A stretch of DNA of 64,000 nt from Methylophaga sp. OBS3 (GTDB taxonomy: Bacteria > Pseudomonadota > Gammaproteobacteria > Nitrosococcales > Methylophagaceae): positions 62,001-126,000 of the forward strand of contig NZ_JAPDMU010000002.1 of NCBI RefSeq assembly GCF_026319325.1, read 5' to 3'. Both the position numbers and the translations under genes were made by a program. Positions within the stretch are counted from its first letter, which is position 1; each line of letters starts with the position of its first letter. Positions 1 through 8,788 of this stretch are shown here, in pieces. The notes under the pieces were generated by a model. It searched no databases and had not been told where the DNA came from. It worked only from the letters and a program-made list of their open reading frames with translations.

Positions 1-306
1 CATCAATTACCCGATAACACCGCGATTTATTGTGCTCACGAATATACACAAGCAAATTTACGCTTTGCATTAGCCGTCGAACCTGAAAACTCAGCATTAA
101 AACGACGTATTGATGAAACGAATTTGTTACGCACTAACAACCAAGCGACCGTGCCATCTTTGTTAAGACAAGAGAAAGCAACCAATCCCTTTTTACGCTG
201 TGAACAGTCTTCAGTCTGGCGTGCAGCTGAAAAAAAAGCAGGCCATGTTTTACATAGCCCGCTTGAGGTTTTTACGGTTATTCGCAGTTGGAAAGACAAT
301 TTCTAA
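1..306 (+). CDS. gloB: Hydroxyacylglutathione hydrolase (glyoxalase II), C-terminal part
   Basis: The reading frame is open from base 1, so the gene begins outside the window; 101 residues remain. The fragment holds the CxHEYT segment, whose His is a metal ligand in glyoxalase II, then an LRFA..VEP stretch and the typical C-terminal TVPSLL, EKATNPFLR pattern that contributes to glutathione binding. The enzyme hydrolyses S-D-lactoylglutathione to D-lactate and glutathione in the cytoplasm. It has Ala where the family usually has Gly in CGHEYT. It ends 8 nt before the stop of the convergent lipoprotein gene. Family assignment is firm; the N-terminal metallo-beta-lactamase motif (HxHxDH) lies outside and cannot be checked. 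Confidence 0.93.
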   Translation, partial: HQLPDNTAIYCAHEYTQANLRFALAVEPENSALKRRIDETNLLRTNNQATVPSLLRQEKATNPFLRCEQSSVWRAAEKKAGHVLHSPLEVFTVIRSWKDNF

Positions 307-314
307 ACAACTAA

Positions 315-746
315 TCAGTGCTGAGAATTTCCTCGGCCATTACCATTTCCTTTGCCCTTACCAGGCCCCCGACCGTTACCTTGGCCTTTACCACGACCTT
401 GGTGATTATCATTACCACCATAGCTTCGATATAGCTGACGAGGTACATGACCATCATCACGATACCAACGGCCATCTAAGTCAGCTGCAAACTGCCAGTA
501 ACCATCGTAATAGCGGTAATAACGACTATCCCAGTAATAATAGTCGGGTCGCCCGATAACGGCATAAACACCTAAGCGAGAATCAAACTCCAAGTCATGG
601 TTGTAGTGCTTATGACGATAACCATGTGCAGGTGCATGCGGCGGCGGACCACCGCGCTGATATTCAGGCTCATGGTAATGGTGATGTACACACCCCGTTA
701 CAAACAGGGGCAACAAACCTACTATCAGTAACGTTAGTTTTTTCAT
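315..746 (-). CDS. Hypothetical lipoprotein with His/Tyr-rich body and Gly/Lys/Arg/Asn tail
   Basis: A 143-aa product with a lipoprotein signal: a short basic start, a hydrophobic stretch and a lipobox ending in VTGC (Cys19), directly followed by His/Tyr-rich sequence. The middle part is rich in Tyr, Trp, Asp and His. The last 30 residues are a low-complexity run of GKG, GNG and GRG units ending in His. I do not recognise a named family. It starts 1 nt after the mscS stop with a GAGG site at the end of mscS, so it is probably co-translated with mscS and pyrD. An envelope role is likely from the signal; metal or surface binding by the His/Tyr and basic tracts is speculation. Confidence 0.72.
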   Translation of the reverse strand: MKKLTLLIVGLLPLFVTGCVHHHYHEPEYQRGGPPPHAPAHGYRHKHYNHDLEFDSRLGVYAVIGRPDYYYWDSRYYRYYDGYWQFAADLDGRWYRDDGHVPRQLYRSYGGNDNHQGRGKGQGNGRGPGKGKGNGNGRGNSQH

Positions 747-747
747 A

Positions 748-1587
748 TTAACCCTCAGCAGCTTCCGATGATTTAGGGGCTGGACTGTTTTCAGTCAAAG
801 ACTTGTTAAAGTGCAGCTCCATTTGTGGGAATGGAATACTGATATCGTTTTCATCAAAGGCCAACTTTACTTGTTCCATGATTTCGGCTTTGGCGACACC
901 AAAATCCGCACTGTTAACCCAAGGCCAAACTAAAAAGTTGACGCTATTGTCTGCTAACTCACTTAGGCGAATGATTGGCTCAGGATCCGATAACACCATT
1001 GGATGTGATGTGACGATGTCGGTCAGAATTTGTTTTGCTTTACGTAAATCACTGTCATAACTGATTCCAAACACCATATCGGCACGACGCGTGTCACGAG
1101 CAGAATAATTGATAATTTTGCCACTATATATTTGGCCGTTTGGAATAATCACTTCACGGTTATCCGTCGTACGCATGATGGTGCTAAAAATTGAGATTTG
1201 CTCAACAATCCCCATCACGCCAGCGACTTCAACAAAGTTACCGAGTTTGAATGGGCGATTGACGATCAACATGACACCGGCTGCAAAATTTTGCAGTGAG
1301 TCTTTCAGTGCCAGACCTACGGCTAAACCAGCGGCACCTAATACAGCAATCATTGAGGTGGTATTAACGCCTAATTGGTCTAGTGCAGCAATAATGACGA
1401 AAATAAGCAGGACGACATTGGCGATCGTGCTGATGAAATTGATCAAAATTGGGTCCATATTGCCGCGAACCATCAGCTTACGCGCTAATTTGATGAGCCA
1501 GCGCACAACGATGCGACCGACCAATACGATAGCGAGTGCGACAACGATATTCAGCAGCAAGTCACCAATTAAACTACCAGTTTGCAT
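748..1587 (-). CDS. mscS: Small-conductance mechanosensitive channel (MscS family)
   Basis: A 279-aa protein close in length to E. coli MscS (286 aa). It has an N-terminal membrane part with about three helices. The third, pore-lining helix is Gly/Ala rich (AVLGAAGLAVGLALKDSL), followed by the beta domain with RPFKLGNFVEVAGVMG and the segment VIIPNGQI that marks the family. It releases solutes when membrane tension rises at hypo-osmotic shock. It sits directly after pyrD (1 nt between stop and start) and before the lipoprotein gene. A second MscS-type gene and mscL occur near 26 kb. Confidence 0.93.
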   Translation of the reverse strand: MQTGSLIGDLLLNIVVALAIVLVGRIVVRWLIKLARKLMVRGNMDPILINFISTIANVVLLIFVIIAALDQLGVNTTSMIAVLGAAGLAVGLALKDSLQNFAAGVMLIVNRPFKLGNFVEVAGVMGIVEQISIFSTIMRTTDNREVIIPNGQIYSGKIINYSARDTRRADMVFGISYDSDLRKAKQILTDIVTSHPMVLSDPEPIIRLSELADNSVNFLVWPWVNSADFGVAKAEIMEQVKLAFDENDISIPFPQMELHFNKSLTENSPAPKSSEAAEG

Positions 1588-1588
1588 G

Positions 1589-2614
1589 TTAAGTCCTCTG
1601 TTGCAATGTTTTTACGATATCTCGAATCAATGCAGGCCCTTGATAAATCAGACCACTATAAATTTGTACTAATGCTGCGCCCGCCTCAATTTTAGCCAGC
1701 GCATCATCACCACTGTTGATTCCTCCTGCCGCGATAATTGGCATATCTTCCGGCAAGGCTTGTCTGAATTGTCTGACAACTTCCGTCGAACTGGCAAGTA
1801 ATGGCCGGCCACTTAAGCCACCGGCTTCATCAGCATTTTTTAAGCCTTCAACGGCACTACGGTCTAAAGTTGTGTTGGTAGCAATCACCGCATCAACTTT
1901 AAATCTACCAAAGGTTTCAGCAAGTTGCAGCAACTCTTCAGGCGTTAAATCTGGTGCTACTTTGACGGTCATCGGCACATAACGTTCGTATTTAGCTGCC
2001 AAATTTGCCTGAGTGTTTTTAAGCGCATCCAATAACTCATCCAGCGCTTGGCCAAACTGCAAACTTCTCAAGCCCGGCGTGTTCGGTGAAGAAATATTGA
2101 TAGTGACATAGTCAGCATGCTGATAAACCTTATTGAGACCAATCAGATAGTCATCTAACGCGTTGGCAACCGGTGTATCAAAGTTTTTACCGATATTAAT
2201 TCCAATGTTGGTTTTGGCATCAGCGATTTGGACTTGTTCAATTAAATGATCGACACCGAGGTTATTAAAGCCCATTCGATTGATGATGGCTTCTGCCTCA
2301 GGTAATCGAAATAAACGCGGTTTGGTATTACCCGGCTGGGGCCGTGGTGTGACAGTACCGACTTCGACAAACCCAAAACCTAATAATGCCAAGGCATCAA
2401 TATAGTCTGCGTTTTTATCAAGACCTGCCGCCAGTCCCACAGGGTTGGCAAACTCTAACCCCATGACTCGAACTGGTTTATGCAAAGGTCGTGGCATTGC
2501 CAAACGCAGTAAACCAGTCATCTCCAACCATTTCAGTGAATTTAAACCAAAATGGTGGGCTGTTTCGGCATCAAGCCGGAACATCATTTCACGTAATAAC
2601 GAGTAAATATTCAT
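1589..2614 (-). CDS. pyrD: Dihydroorotate dehydrogenase (quinone), class 2
   Basis: A 341-aa protein, the usual length for the membrane-associated quinone-dependent enzyme of pyrimidine synthesis, which oxidises dihydroorotate to orotate with FMN. Visible marks are the N-terminal helical segment that docks to the membrane and quinone, PVGLAAGLDKNA, NRMGFNN, the class 2 catalytic-serine segment NISSPNTPGLRSLQ, KVAPD, and the phosphate-binding IIAAGGINSGDDA near the end. Its ATG overlaps the TGA of the upstream DUF2797 gene by 4 nt, so translation is coupled. Confidence 0.97.
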   Translation of the reverse strand: MNIYSLLREMMFRLDAETAHHFGLNSLKWLEMTGLLRLAMPRPLHKPVRVMGLEFANPVGLAAGLDKNADYIDALALLGFGFVEVGTVTPRPQPGNTKPRLFRLPEAEAIINRMGFNNLGVDHLIEQVQIADAKTNIGINIGKNFDTPVANALDDYLIGLNKVYQHADYVTINISSPNTPGLRSLQFGQALDELLDALKNTQANLAAKYERYVPMTVKVAPDLTPEELLQLAETFGRFKVDAVIATNTTLDRSAVEGLKNADEAGGLSGRPLLASSTEVVRQFRQALPEDMPIIAAGGINSGDDALAKIEAGAALVQIYSGLIYQGPALIRDIVKTLQQRT

Positions 2615-3441
2615 AAGGTAATCGCTACTTGATAACCAGCAAATTTACGGATGTTGAGCACACCAGTATCTAAGATTAAATACTGCCCTTTGATTCCTTG
2701 TAGGATCCCTTCCAACGCTGGTGTTTTGTCAAAATTCAATGCTTTAATTTTCTCGGGATAATTGTCGACAGGGTAACGAATAGTCACCACATTCTCGGCA
2801 GTTAATGGTGTTATTGCACCATCCGGAAACTGTTTTTGCAAAGTTTCTATCTCGGCAGCACACTCTTCAAACAAGCGATCACGTTGCGCGGCAAGGTCAA
2901 GCGGCTCAGCATCACCTTTCAACATTTTGCGCCAATCGGTGCGATCAGCCACATGTTGTTTAAACAACACCTCGACCAATCCAGACTGATAACGACTTTT
3001 GACTTTAAAAATAGGCAATGCCTGAGTAGCGCCTTGATCTAACCAACGGGTGGGTACCTGACCAATGCGCGTGATACCGACTTTTAAACCAGAGCTGTTA
3101 GCCAGATACACAACGTGATCCTGCATACAGACAGACAAACCCCAGTCTGGCTCACGGCAAGTGCCTTCATCGTAATGGCAGGTTTCCGGTTTCATAAAAC
3201 ACAAATCACATTGCGCCAACTTCTGCGAACACGGAAAACAAAATCCGCCGCTATAACTTTTGTTAGTTTTACGCTGACAATTTTGACAATGAATGGCACC
3301 GAGGAAATCAAAACGTATCGATTTGCCGATGTAGTCATGCATGGCGATATCATTATCAGCCAAATGTAATTGATATTGCGTTTGCCCATCAGCGGGTAAA
3401 ACCGCCCGCATTTTGCTCAGCTGGCCTTCAAATCTACTCAC
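2611..3441 (-). CDS. DUF2797 family protein with Cys-rich zinc-ribbon-like region
   Basis: A 276-aa cytoplasmic protein. Residues 50-95 contain several Cys pairs (CQNC, CFPC, CDLC, then CHYDEGTC), which look like zinc sites. The central part has a GIY-like stretch (LKVGITRIGQVPTRWLDQGA) that suggests a remote GIY-YIG-like fold; that is my reading. This arrangement matches the DUF2797 family, whose function I do not know. It is the first gene of the run leading to pyrD and mscS and overlaps pyrD by 4 nt. The 257-nt region between it and mltD must hold the two divergent promoters, but I could not pick one confidently. Confidence 0.8.
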   Translation of the reverse strand: MSRFEGQLSKMRAVLPADGQTQYQLHLADNDIAMHDYIGKSIRFDFLGAIHCQNCQRKTNKSYSGGFCFPCSQKLAQCDLCFMKPETCHYDEGTCREPDWGLSVCMQDHVVYLANSSGLKVGITRIGQVPTRWLDQGATQALPIFKVKSRYQSGLVEVLFKQHVADRTDWRKMLKGDAEPLDLAAQRDRLFEECAAEIETLQKQFPDGAITPLTAENVVTIRYPVDNYPEKIKALNFDKTPALEGILQGIKGQYLILDTGVLNIRKFAGYQVAITL

Positions 3442-3698
3442 GTGCTGCTCCTAAAAATCTGAGTTTCATTTTACCTGAGCAACCCGGTTACTGCCTTGCC
3501 TGATGTGCAATTAATCCTGACAAGGATTTCCCGCAGCCAAATCAAAAGACCGTGTAAACAAATGTAAAAACAACATAGCCCAGCCCGCGTATTTAGATGA
3601 CATTACCATGACACGGCTAAATTGTTGCTGGCATAGCAAGTCAAATTACAGTATAAACTTAACGCAATTAATTGCTTAGACAACTAAGATGAAGCGAC

Positions 3699-5270
3699 AT
3701 GTTAAATCTTAAAAGGCTGATTTGGCCGACATTACTCATATTGAGTGTGGCAATCTCGGGTTGTAGCACCACCAACACCAGACAAGCCGAAGTCACCAGC
3801 ACCGGCGAAGCAGATCTTATCCTCAAAAAACGTCCGACCAATTGGCAACGAAATCACCTTGTTGAACTGCCATCTACCGACTTAGATCCCTCTTTATTTA
3901 GCGATAGCGATGATCTCGTAGTTGATGATCTGTGGCAGCGGATTCGTTTAGGTTACGGTGTTTCAGATTACCGTAGCTTACATCCGGAAACACAAACCCG
4001 ACTCACTTGGTTTGTGAACCATCCACAATATGTAAACCGTGTTGTTGAACGTGCTCGCCCTTATCTGTTTTATATCGTCGATGAGCTTGATAAGCGCAAT
4101 ATGCCAATGGAAATTGCCTTATTGCCAGTGGTCGAAAGCGGTTTTCAACCTTTTGCCAATTCATCAAGTGGTGCAGCAGGTATTTGGCAGTTTATTCCTG
4201 GTACAGGCAAAGTTTTTGGCCTTGAGCAAACTTGGTGGTACGACGGTCGTCGTGACGTCATTCGTTCTACTGACGCCGCGTTAAATTATCTTGAAAGACT
4301 GCACGGCATGTTCGGCGACTGGGAGTTAGCTCTCGCTGCCTACAATGCTGGTGAAGGCACTGTTGGTCGTGCAATTAAACGTAACGAAGCATTGGATCGT
4401 CCAACTGACTTCTGGTCACTGGACTTACCAACAGAAACCCAAGGTTATGTGCCTAAATTGCTGGCTGTTGCCCATTTGGTGAAACAACCCGCACAGTACG
4501 ACATTCGACTAAGCCCCATCGCTAACCAGCCCTATCTGACCGTTGTTGATATCGGCAGTCAACTTGATCTCAAACTCGCAGCAGATTTAGCTGAGATGAG
4601 TAAAGATGAGTTGTATCAGCTGAATCCGGGCTTCAATCGTTGGGCGACAGCACCAACTGGCCCACACAAGTTAGTTTTGCCCATTACAAAAGCGACAGCA
4701 TTCAAAACCTCTTTGGCACAACTGCCAAAAGCACAACGCCTAAGTTGGCAGCGTCACAAAATCGCACCAGGTGAGTCACTGGGCCAAATTGCCTCGAAGC
4801 ACAAAACTACCGTCAATGCGATTAAGCAAGCCAATAACCTTGATAGCAATATTATTCGCGCCGGCGCACACCTTATGATTCCGGTTGCCAGCGCTAATGC
4901 AGCCGAGTCTGAACCTAAGCTCGCTAATACTGCACAAGGCAAACGTTCGGTTTATACCGTCCAGCCTGGTGATAGCTGGTGGCACATTGCGCGTAAACAC
5001 AGTGTTGATGTCAGCGAACTGGCAACGTGGAACAAACGCACATTAGGTGATGTTTTACACTCTGGTCAGCAACTGGTTGTATGGCAACCAGATGCCAGCA
5101 AATTAAATCGTCAAGCTGTGAGTTACACCATTCAAAATGGCGATTCACTTTGGAAAATCTCACGCAAATTTAATGTCAAAGTTGCGGACGTCAAAGCGTG
5201 GAATAATCTTGGCGACCAAAGCCTATTACGTCCGGGCCAACAACTGACCTTATACGTCACCAAAAGCTAA
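3699..5270 (+). CDS. mltD: Membrane-bound lytic murein transglycosylase D
   Basis: A 523-aa lipoprotein (lipobox AISGC, Cys22). Its lysozyme-like transglycosylase domain spans about residues 115-270, with the catalytic Glu in PVVESGFQP, followed by SSSGAAGIWQFIPGT and LALAAYNAGEG. Three LysM peptidoglycan-binding repeats follow, near residues 350-398, 420-462 and 476-520, with PGES, PGDS and NGDS turns. It cleaves the MurNAc-GlcNAc bond with formation of 1,6-anhydroMurNAc at the outer membrane. E. coli MltD has two LysM repeats, so three here is slightly unusual. It is followed 19 nt later by trmL. Confidence 0.96.
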   Translation: MLNLKRLIWPTLLILSVAISGCSTTNTRQAEVTSTGEADLILKKRPTNWQRNHLVELPSTDLDPSLFSDSDDLVVDDLWQRIRLGYGVSDYRSLHPETQTRLTWFVNHPQYVNRVVERARPYLFYIVDELDKRNMPMEIALLPVVESGFQPFANSSSGAAGIWQFIPGTGKVFGLEQTWWYDGRRDVIRSTDAALNYLERLHGMFGDWELALAAYNAGEGTVGRAIKRNEALDRPTDFWSLDLPTETQGYVPKLLAVAHLVKQPAQYDIRLSPIANQPYLTVVDIGSQLDLKLAADLAEMSKDELYQLNPGFNRWATAPTGPHKLVLPITKATAFKTSLAQLPKAQRLSWQRHKIAPGESLGQIASKHKTTVNAIKQANNLDSNIIRAGAHLMIPVASANAAESEPKLANTAQGKRSVYTVQPGDSWWHIARKHSVDVSELATWNKRTLGDVLHSGQQLVVWQPDASKLNRQAVSYTIQNGDSLWKISRKFNVKVADVKAWNNLGDQSLLRPGQQLTLYVTKS

Positions 5271-5289
5271 GCAGCGCGGATAAGCCATC

Positions 5290-5763
5290 ATGTTACATGT
5301 CGCGCTCTACGAGCCTGAGATCCCGCCTAATACTGGGAATATTATTCGTCTGTGTGCCAATAGCGGCGCTCAATTACATTTGATAAAACCGCTTGGCTTT
5401 GCTTTAGACGATAAACGTTTACGTCGAGCAGGCCTTGATTATCATGAGTTTGCCAATGTGCAGATCCATGAGAATTATGCTGATTTTGTCAGTTGGGTTG
5501 GTGATAGGCCCATGTTTGCCTGTACCACCAAAGCACGACAACATCATCATGAAGCAACATTTACCGATGAGTCGGTTTTGTTGTTTGGTCCGGAATCTCG
5601 CGGATTACCTACTGAGATTTTAGATGCCATGCCATTTGGCAATAAGATCCGAATCCCGATGCGTGCGGATAGCCGTAGCCTGAATTTATCCAATGCCACC
5701 GCGATAATTCTATTTGAAGCATGGCGCCAATTAGATTATCCCGGTGCGATGGCACTGGATTAA
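5290..5763 (+). CDS. trmL: tRNA (cytidine(34)-2'-O)-methyltransferase
   Basis: A 157-aa SPOUT-class methyltransferase matching the E. coli TrmL length. Visible motifs are the N-terminal [16 protein letters not shown], the SAM-binding knot elements [11 protein letters not shown] and [16 protein letters not shown], and the C-terminal FEAWRQ helix. It modifies the wobble base of tRNA-Leu isoacceptors (CAA, and cmnm5UAA). A tRNA-Leu with anticodon TAA, a natural substrate type, lies at 42 kb in this window. The gene ends 2 nt before the stop of the convergent YVTN gene, with no obvious terminator between them. Confidence 0.95.
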   Translation: MLHVALYEPEIPPNTGNIIRLCANSGAQLHLIKPLGFALDDKRLRRAGLDYHEFANVQIHENYADFVSWVGDRPMFACTTKARQHHHEATFTDESVLLFGPESRGLPTEILDAMPFGNKIRIPMRADSRSLNLSNATAIILFEAWRQLDYPGAMALD

Positions 5764-5765
5764 TT

Positions 5766-6719
5766 TCAGTCGATTAACAGCATATTTCTCGGCCCTTCCG
5801 GTAACGCCACTGCACGGACTTGCTCCGCCTCAGCAACATTCGTTAACGACAGGCTGTTATCAAACCAGTTGGTCACATAAGCCTGTTCACCTGAAGCACT
5901 CAAATGAATTGTTTCAGGCATTTTGCCGACTTTAGTCTGGCTGATAGGTTTTAAGGTGTTGGCATCAAATTGACTAATGGTGTTGTCGTTTTGATCGACA
6001 ACAAAAAACGTCTGCCCATCTCCACTCACCGTCACATCGTAAGGATCCCGACCTGTCGGAATGGTCGCAACCACCTCGTAAGTTTTGGCATCAATAACAT
6101 TGACGGTATTGTCACCAATCGACGTCACATAAACTTGTGATTTATGTGCATTAAATGCCACCGCATAGGGACGCTTGCCCGTCTCAATGACCGCATGTAA
6201 TCGCGGTCGGTCAGCATCTAATACGGTCAACGTGTTATCACCTTTATTGGCGACAAATAATTGCCGACCTTTGCTATCTAAAGCGATACCCGTGGGACTA
6301 TCTCCCACCGCCAAAATATCAGTGATCTTGGCAGTTTGGGTATTTACCACGATAACTGCGCCGCGAGTCCAGTCACTGGCAAACAGTTGTGGTTTTTGAT
6401 CATCCAATACCATTTCAAAAGGTTGCCCACCAGTGATGGCCGTCGCGACGAGTGCCAGGCCATCCCGTTTAATAAAGCTAATTTCCCCGGCTTCTGGATG
6501 AGAAATATAAAAATAATCCTTGGCCGGATCATGTACCAGACCAAATGGGCCGGTGGGCAATTCGGTTTGCTCAGTCACTGCCAGCGTCTGACTATCCAAC
6601 ACGGTCAGCGTAGAGGCAGCCTGACTGACAACATAAACGTTGTCAGCCAAAGTAGCACTTGAAAACCCTAGCAGCGCAAAGACTGGGAGCAGTTTCAGCA
6701 GACTATTTTTCTGCAGCAT
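5766..6719 (-). CDS. Exported YVTN-type beta-propeller protein
   Basis: A 317-aa protein from the ATG at 6719, chosen because AAGG lies 8 nt upstream and a clean signal peptide follows (ending near TLADN). A longer form from a codon at 6749 would run further into mxaD. The mature part is built of about seven repeats of 40-45 residues with VYVVSQ, LFVANKGDNTLTVLD, VYVTSIGDNTVNVID and FFVVDQNDNTISQFD units, typical of YncE/YVTN propellers. It is probably periplasmic. The start overlaps the mxaD stop by 17 nt, so it is co-translated with mxaD. Propellers of this kind often accompany PQQ dehydrogenase genes; a role in methanol oxidation is inferred from position only. Confidence 0.85.
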   Translation of the reverse strand: MLQKNSLLKLLPVFALLGFSSATLADNVYVVSQAASTLTVLDSQTLAVTEQTELPTGPFGLVHDPAKDYFYISHPEAGEISFIKRDGLALVATAITGGQPFEMVLDDQKPQLFASDWTRGAVIVVNTQTAKITDILAVGDSPTGIALDSKGRQLFVANKGDNTLTVLDADRPRLHAVIETGKRPYAVAFNAHKSQVYVTSIGDNTVNVIDAKTYEVVATIPTGRDPYDVTVSGDGQTFFVVDQNDNTISQFDANTLKPISQTKVGKMPETIHLSASGEQAYVTNWFDNSLSLTNVAEAEQVRAVALPEGPRNMLLID

Positions 6720-7221
6720 CTTTAATACCTTGCAGGCCTGCTTGAGCAAATTCAGTCATGGCTTTTACAGCCGCTTCATCATTCAGGTTTTCTGGTGGGA
6801 AATTACCTGTATCAGCACGGTAAAAGCGGCCACTCCAAGTCAATTTAGTTTCTGCATCTGATACCGATTCTGCTTGAATAGTAATTGTGTAAAAGCTGAC
6901 AGGGATTGCATCAAAGTTTTCAGTCAACAAACGGTAACTAATCAATTTGTTGGCATCGTCTCTATCATCAAGACTTTCGGTGAACTGCTGATCGTTATCT
7001 AGCGTCAGTTGGCGTGTTGTGTCATCAACCATATCGACTGCTTTGACATCAGGGTGCCAGTTGGCAATGTCATCAAACTCACTCACTACATGCCAAACCT
7101 TGTCTGCAGACGCTGCGATGGTCACTGATTCATCAACTTTTTGTGGTGTTGGGCCATGAGCAACTGCACTGCCAGTAAACCAAACAGCAAAGAACAGAAA
7201 AAAGGCTTTCATTGTATTCAT
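6703..7221 (-). CDS. mxaD: MxaD, periplasmic SRPBCC-fold protein of methanol oxidation
   Basis: A 172-aa protein with a signal peptide (cleavage near AVA-HGP). Its mature start HGPTPQKVDESV and the pattern DKVWHVVSEFDDIANWHP, LNDEAAVKAM, FAQAGLQGIKD match MxaD, an SRPBCC-fold periplasmic protein reported to help electron transfer between methanol dehydrogenase and cytochrome cL. In Methylobacterium mxaD follows mxaL; here it is about 2.4 kb upstream of mxaF on the opposite strand, between a 105-aa exported protein and the YVTN propeller. ATG codons at 7221 and 7212 are both possible starts. The assignment rests on recalled family sequence plus the locus. Confidence 0.84.
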   Translation of the reverse strand: MNTMKAFFLFFAVWFTGSAVAHGPTPQKVDESVTIAASADKVWHVVSEFDDIANWHPDVKAVDMVDDTTRQLTLDNDQQFTESLDDRDDANKLISYRLLTENFDAIPVSFYTITIQAESVSDAETKLTWSGRFYRADTGNFPPENLNDEAAVKAMTEFAQAGLQGIKDAAEK

Positions 7222-7252
7222 TTGTTAATTATTCCTAAATTAATTTTATTGA

Positions 7253-7570
7253 TTAAGGCGTTAAATTAGTATTACCAACTGTTTCAACTGCATTATTTAC
7301 AATTCCAACTTGAGTGTATTTATAAACCTTGTCAGAACCGGCAATTTTTACGACATTTTTATAAATCCAAAACTCGACTTCACCACCATCATTTTCACGG
7401 GTTTCTTTTGACGTTGGCTCACCCAATAAATTGGTGACATAAGCTTTATCTTTGCCTGAGATTTCTTTGATGAAAGCAAACTCATCAATGGGTAACTTGG
7501 CAGTTTCCTCAGCAAAAACAGGGGCTGAAAGCAGTGAGAATATGATGAGTAGCGCATATCTATGGAGCAT
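7253..7570 (-). CDS. Small exported protein, SmpA/BamE-like pattern, upstream of mxaD
   Basis: A 105-aa product with a signal peptide ending near VFA-EET. The rest (GKDKAYVTNLLGEPTSKE, EFWIYKN, VGIVNNAVETV) follows the pattern of small SmpA/OmlA-like folds, in which a helix with a V..LLG.P motif is followed by strands. No function is recognised. An AGGTGA site lies before the ATG. It reads towards mxaD with a 31-nt gap, so it probably shares a transcript with mxaD and the propeller gene. It could be a diverged counterpart of one of the poorly characterised mxa genes (mxaE or mxaH), but I have no sequence evidence for that. Confidence 0.65.
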   Translation of the reverse strand: MLHRYALLIIFSLLSAPVFAEETAKLPIDEFAFIKEISGKDKAYVTNLLGEPTSKETRENDGGEVEFWIYKNVVKIAGSDKVYKYTQVGIVNNAVETVGNTNLTP

Positions 7571-7754
7571 GGATTCACCTAGGTAAATTGATAAAAGGAA
7601 AGCTATTAAATCGTTTTTGTTACCAGAGGTGATAGAGCACTGACCGGCGCCAGAATAAGGAAGTGTTCACAAATTAATTTATGAAATTTTCCTGTTTTTT
7701 ATTTTTTGGGTATTTGATTTCGAATATTCACTATCAGTGAGCGGATTCACTGCC

Positions 7755-7760
7755 TATAAT
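7755..7760 (+). promoter_or_regulatory. Candidate -10 element of the kinase/regulator operon
   Basis: A perfect TATAAT lies 33 nt before the GTG start of the sensor kinase gene. The expected -35 position (about 7732-7737) has only a weak match, so an activator may be needed. The whole 223-nt divergent region to the 105-aa gene is AT-rich, with a T-tract near 7690-7716. Confidence 0.45.
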
Positions 7761-7793
7761 CCAAAAACTTAATTTTCAGGAAAAAAAATACCC

Positions 7794-8777
7794 GTGGACA
7801 TCTTTGCGCTTAACAGTCGCCGAAAAAAAAGAGCATGGCTGGATCTGTTTTTGATTGCCTGTGCTTCCTTATTCACATGGGTCGTTGCTGGCAGCCTTGA
7901 TTTAGCTGAGAGATGGATCAACTGGGCAATACTCGGTGAGCACTTCCAGTTAGACGAAATCATTTTTGTCTTATTGGTAAGTTGTATCGGCTTGATGTGG
8001 TTTGGCGCTCGACGTTTTGCAGAGCTGGAAAATGCCTTGAGTCAAAACATGCAGATCCAAATGACCTTAGAAAAGAAACATCATGAGATAAGTTTGCTGC
8101 TAGAACAGAACCGCTCATTAATTAAACACATTACTTTTTTACGAGAATCGGAGCGTAACCAGCTGGCCAGTGAACTTCATGATGTATTTGGTCAGTATCT
8201 CGCGGCGATTGATGTGAATGCGTCGGTGGGGTTACAAAAAACCGATGAGAGTCATCCGTTATATAAAACATTAACGACCATCCATGAGAGCACGGCGTTT
8301 TTACGTAATGCGACACGGTCAAAATTACGCAGCATCAAACCACCTGGTTTAGATAAGGTCGGTCTGACAGCTTCCATCGAAGATTTGGTGGAACAATCCA
8401 TGGCAGCCTTCCCAGATCAACACTTATCAGCTGACATTGTTGTTGACGATGAATTGATTGATTATGACACGGCCTTAACGCTTTACCGATGTCTGCAAGA
8501 AGGCTTGGTCAACATTAGTCGCCACGCTAACGCGAGCAATATCTACTTAAAAATTTGGATGGATGACACCACGGAACCCGCAGAAAAAGTTTGGATGCAA
8601 CTTACTGACGACGGTAAGGGTTTTCACGACGATGAGTTAATTGGCAAAGGAATGGGCCTGATTGGCATTCGTGAACGTGTTAATGCACTACACGGTGAAT
8701 TTTCTTTGCAGTCACAGCCTGACGAAGGCACCGATATTACTATCAGCCTTCCTTTGCAGGCAGAAACGAATTACTGA
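7794..8777 (+). CDS. NarL-type membrane sensor histidine kinase next to mxaF (MxaY-like position)
   Basis: A 327-aa kinase from a GTG codon at 7794 with CAGGA upstream. Two membrane helices lie at about residues 15-35 and 55-75, leaving almost no periplasmic domain. A coiled coil follows, then a HisKA_3 dimerisation domain with the phospho-acceptor in ASELHDVFGQ (His129) and an HATPase domain (LQEGLVNISRHANAS; DDGKGF; GMGLIGIRERV). The response regulator starts 11 nt after its stop. The pair is directly upstream of mxaF, as moxY/moxX are near moxF in Paracoccus, so control of methanol oxidation genes is a reasonable inference. The lack of a sensor domain suggests a cytoplasmic or intramembrane signal. 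Confidence 0.85.
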   Translation: MDIFALNSRRKKRAWLDLFLIACASLFTWVVAGSLDLAERWINWAILGEHFQLDEIIFVLLVSCIGLMWFGARRFAELENALSQNMQIQMTLEKKHHEISLLLEQNRSLIKHITFLRESERNQLASELHDVFGQYLAAIDVNASVGLQKTDESHPLYKTLTTIHESTAFLRNATRSKLRSIKPPGLDKVGLTASIEDLVEQSMAAFPDQHLSADIVVDDELIDYDTALTLYRCLQEGLVNISRHANASNIYLKIWMDDTTEPAEKVWMQLTDDGKGFHDDELIGKGMGLIGIRERVNALHGEFSLQSQPDEGTDITISLPLQAETNY

Positions 8778-8788
8778 GGAACAGACAT

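Noticed and set aside
200..559. His-rich plus-strand open frame opposite the lipoprotein gene
   Set aside because: It is the antisense reading of the His/Tyr/Gly-rich lipoprotein and overlaps the gloB end; it has no ribosome site.
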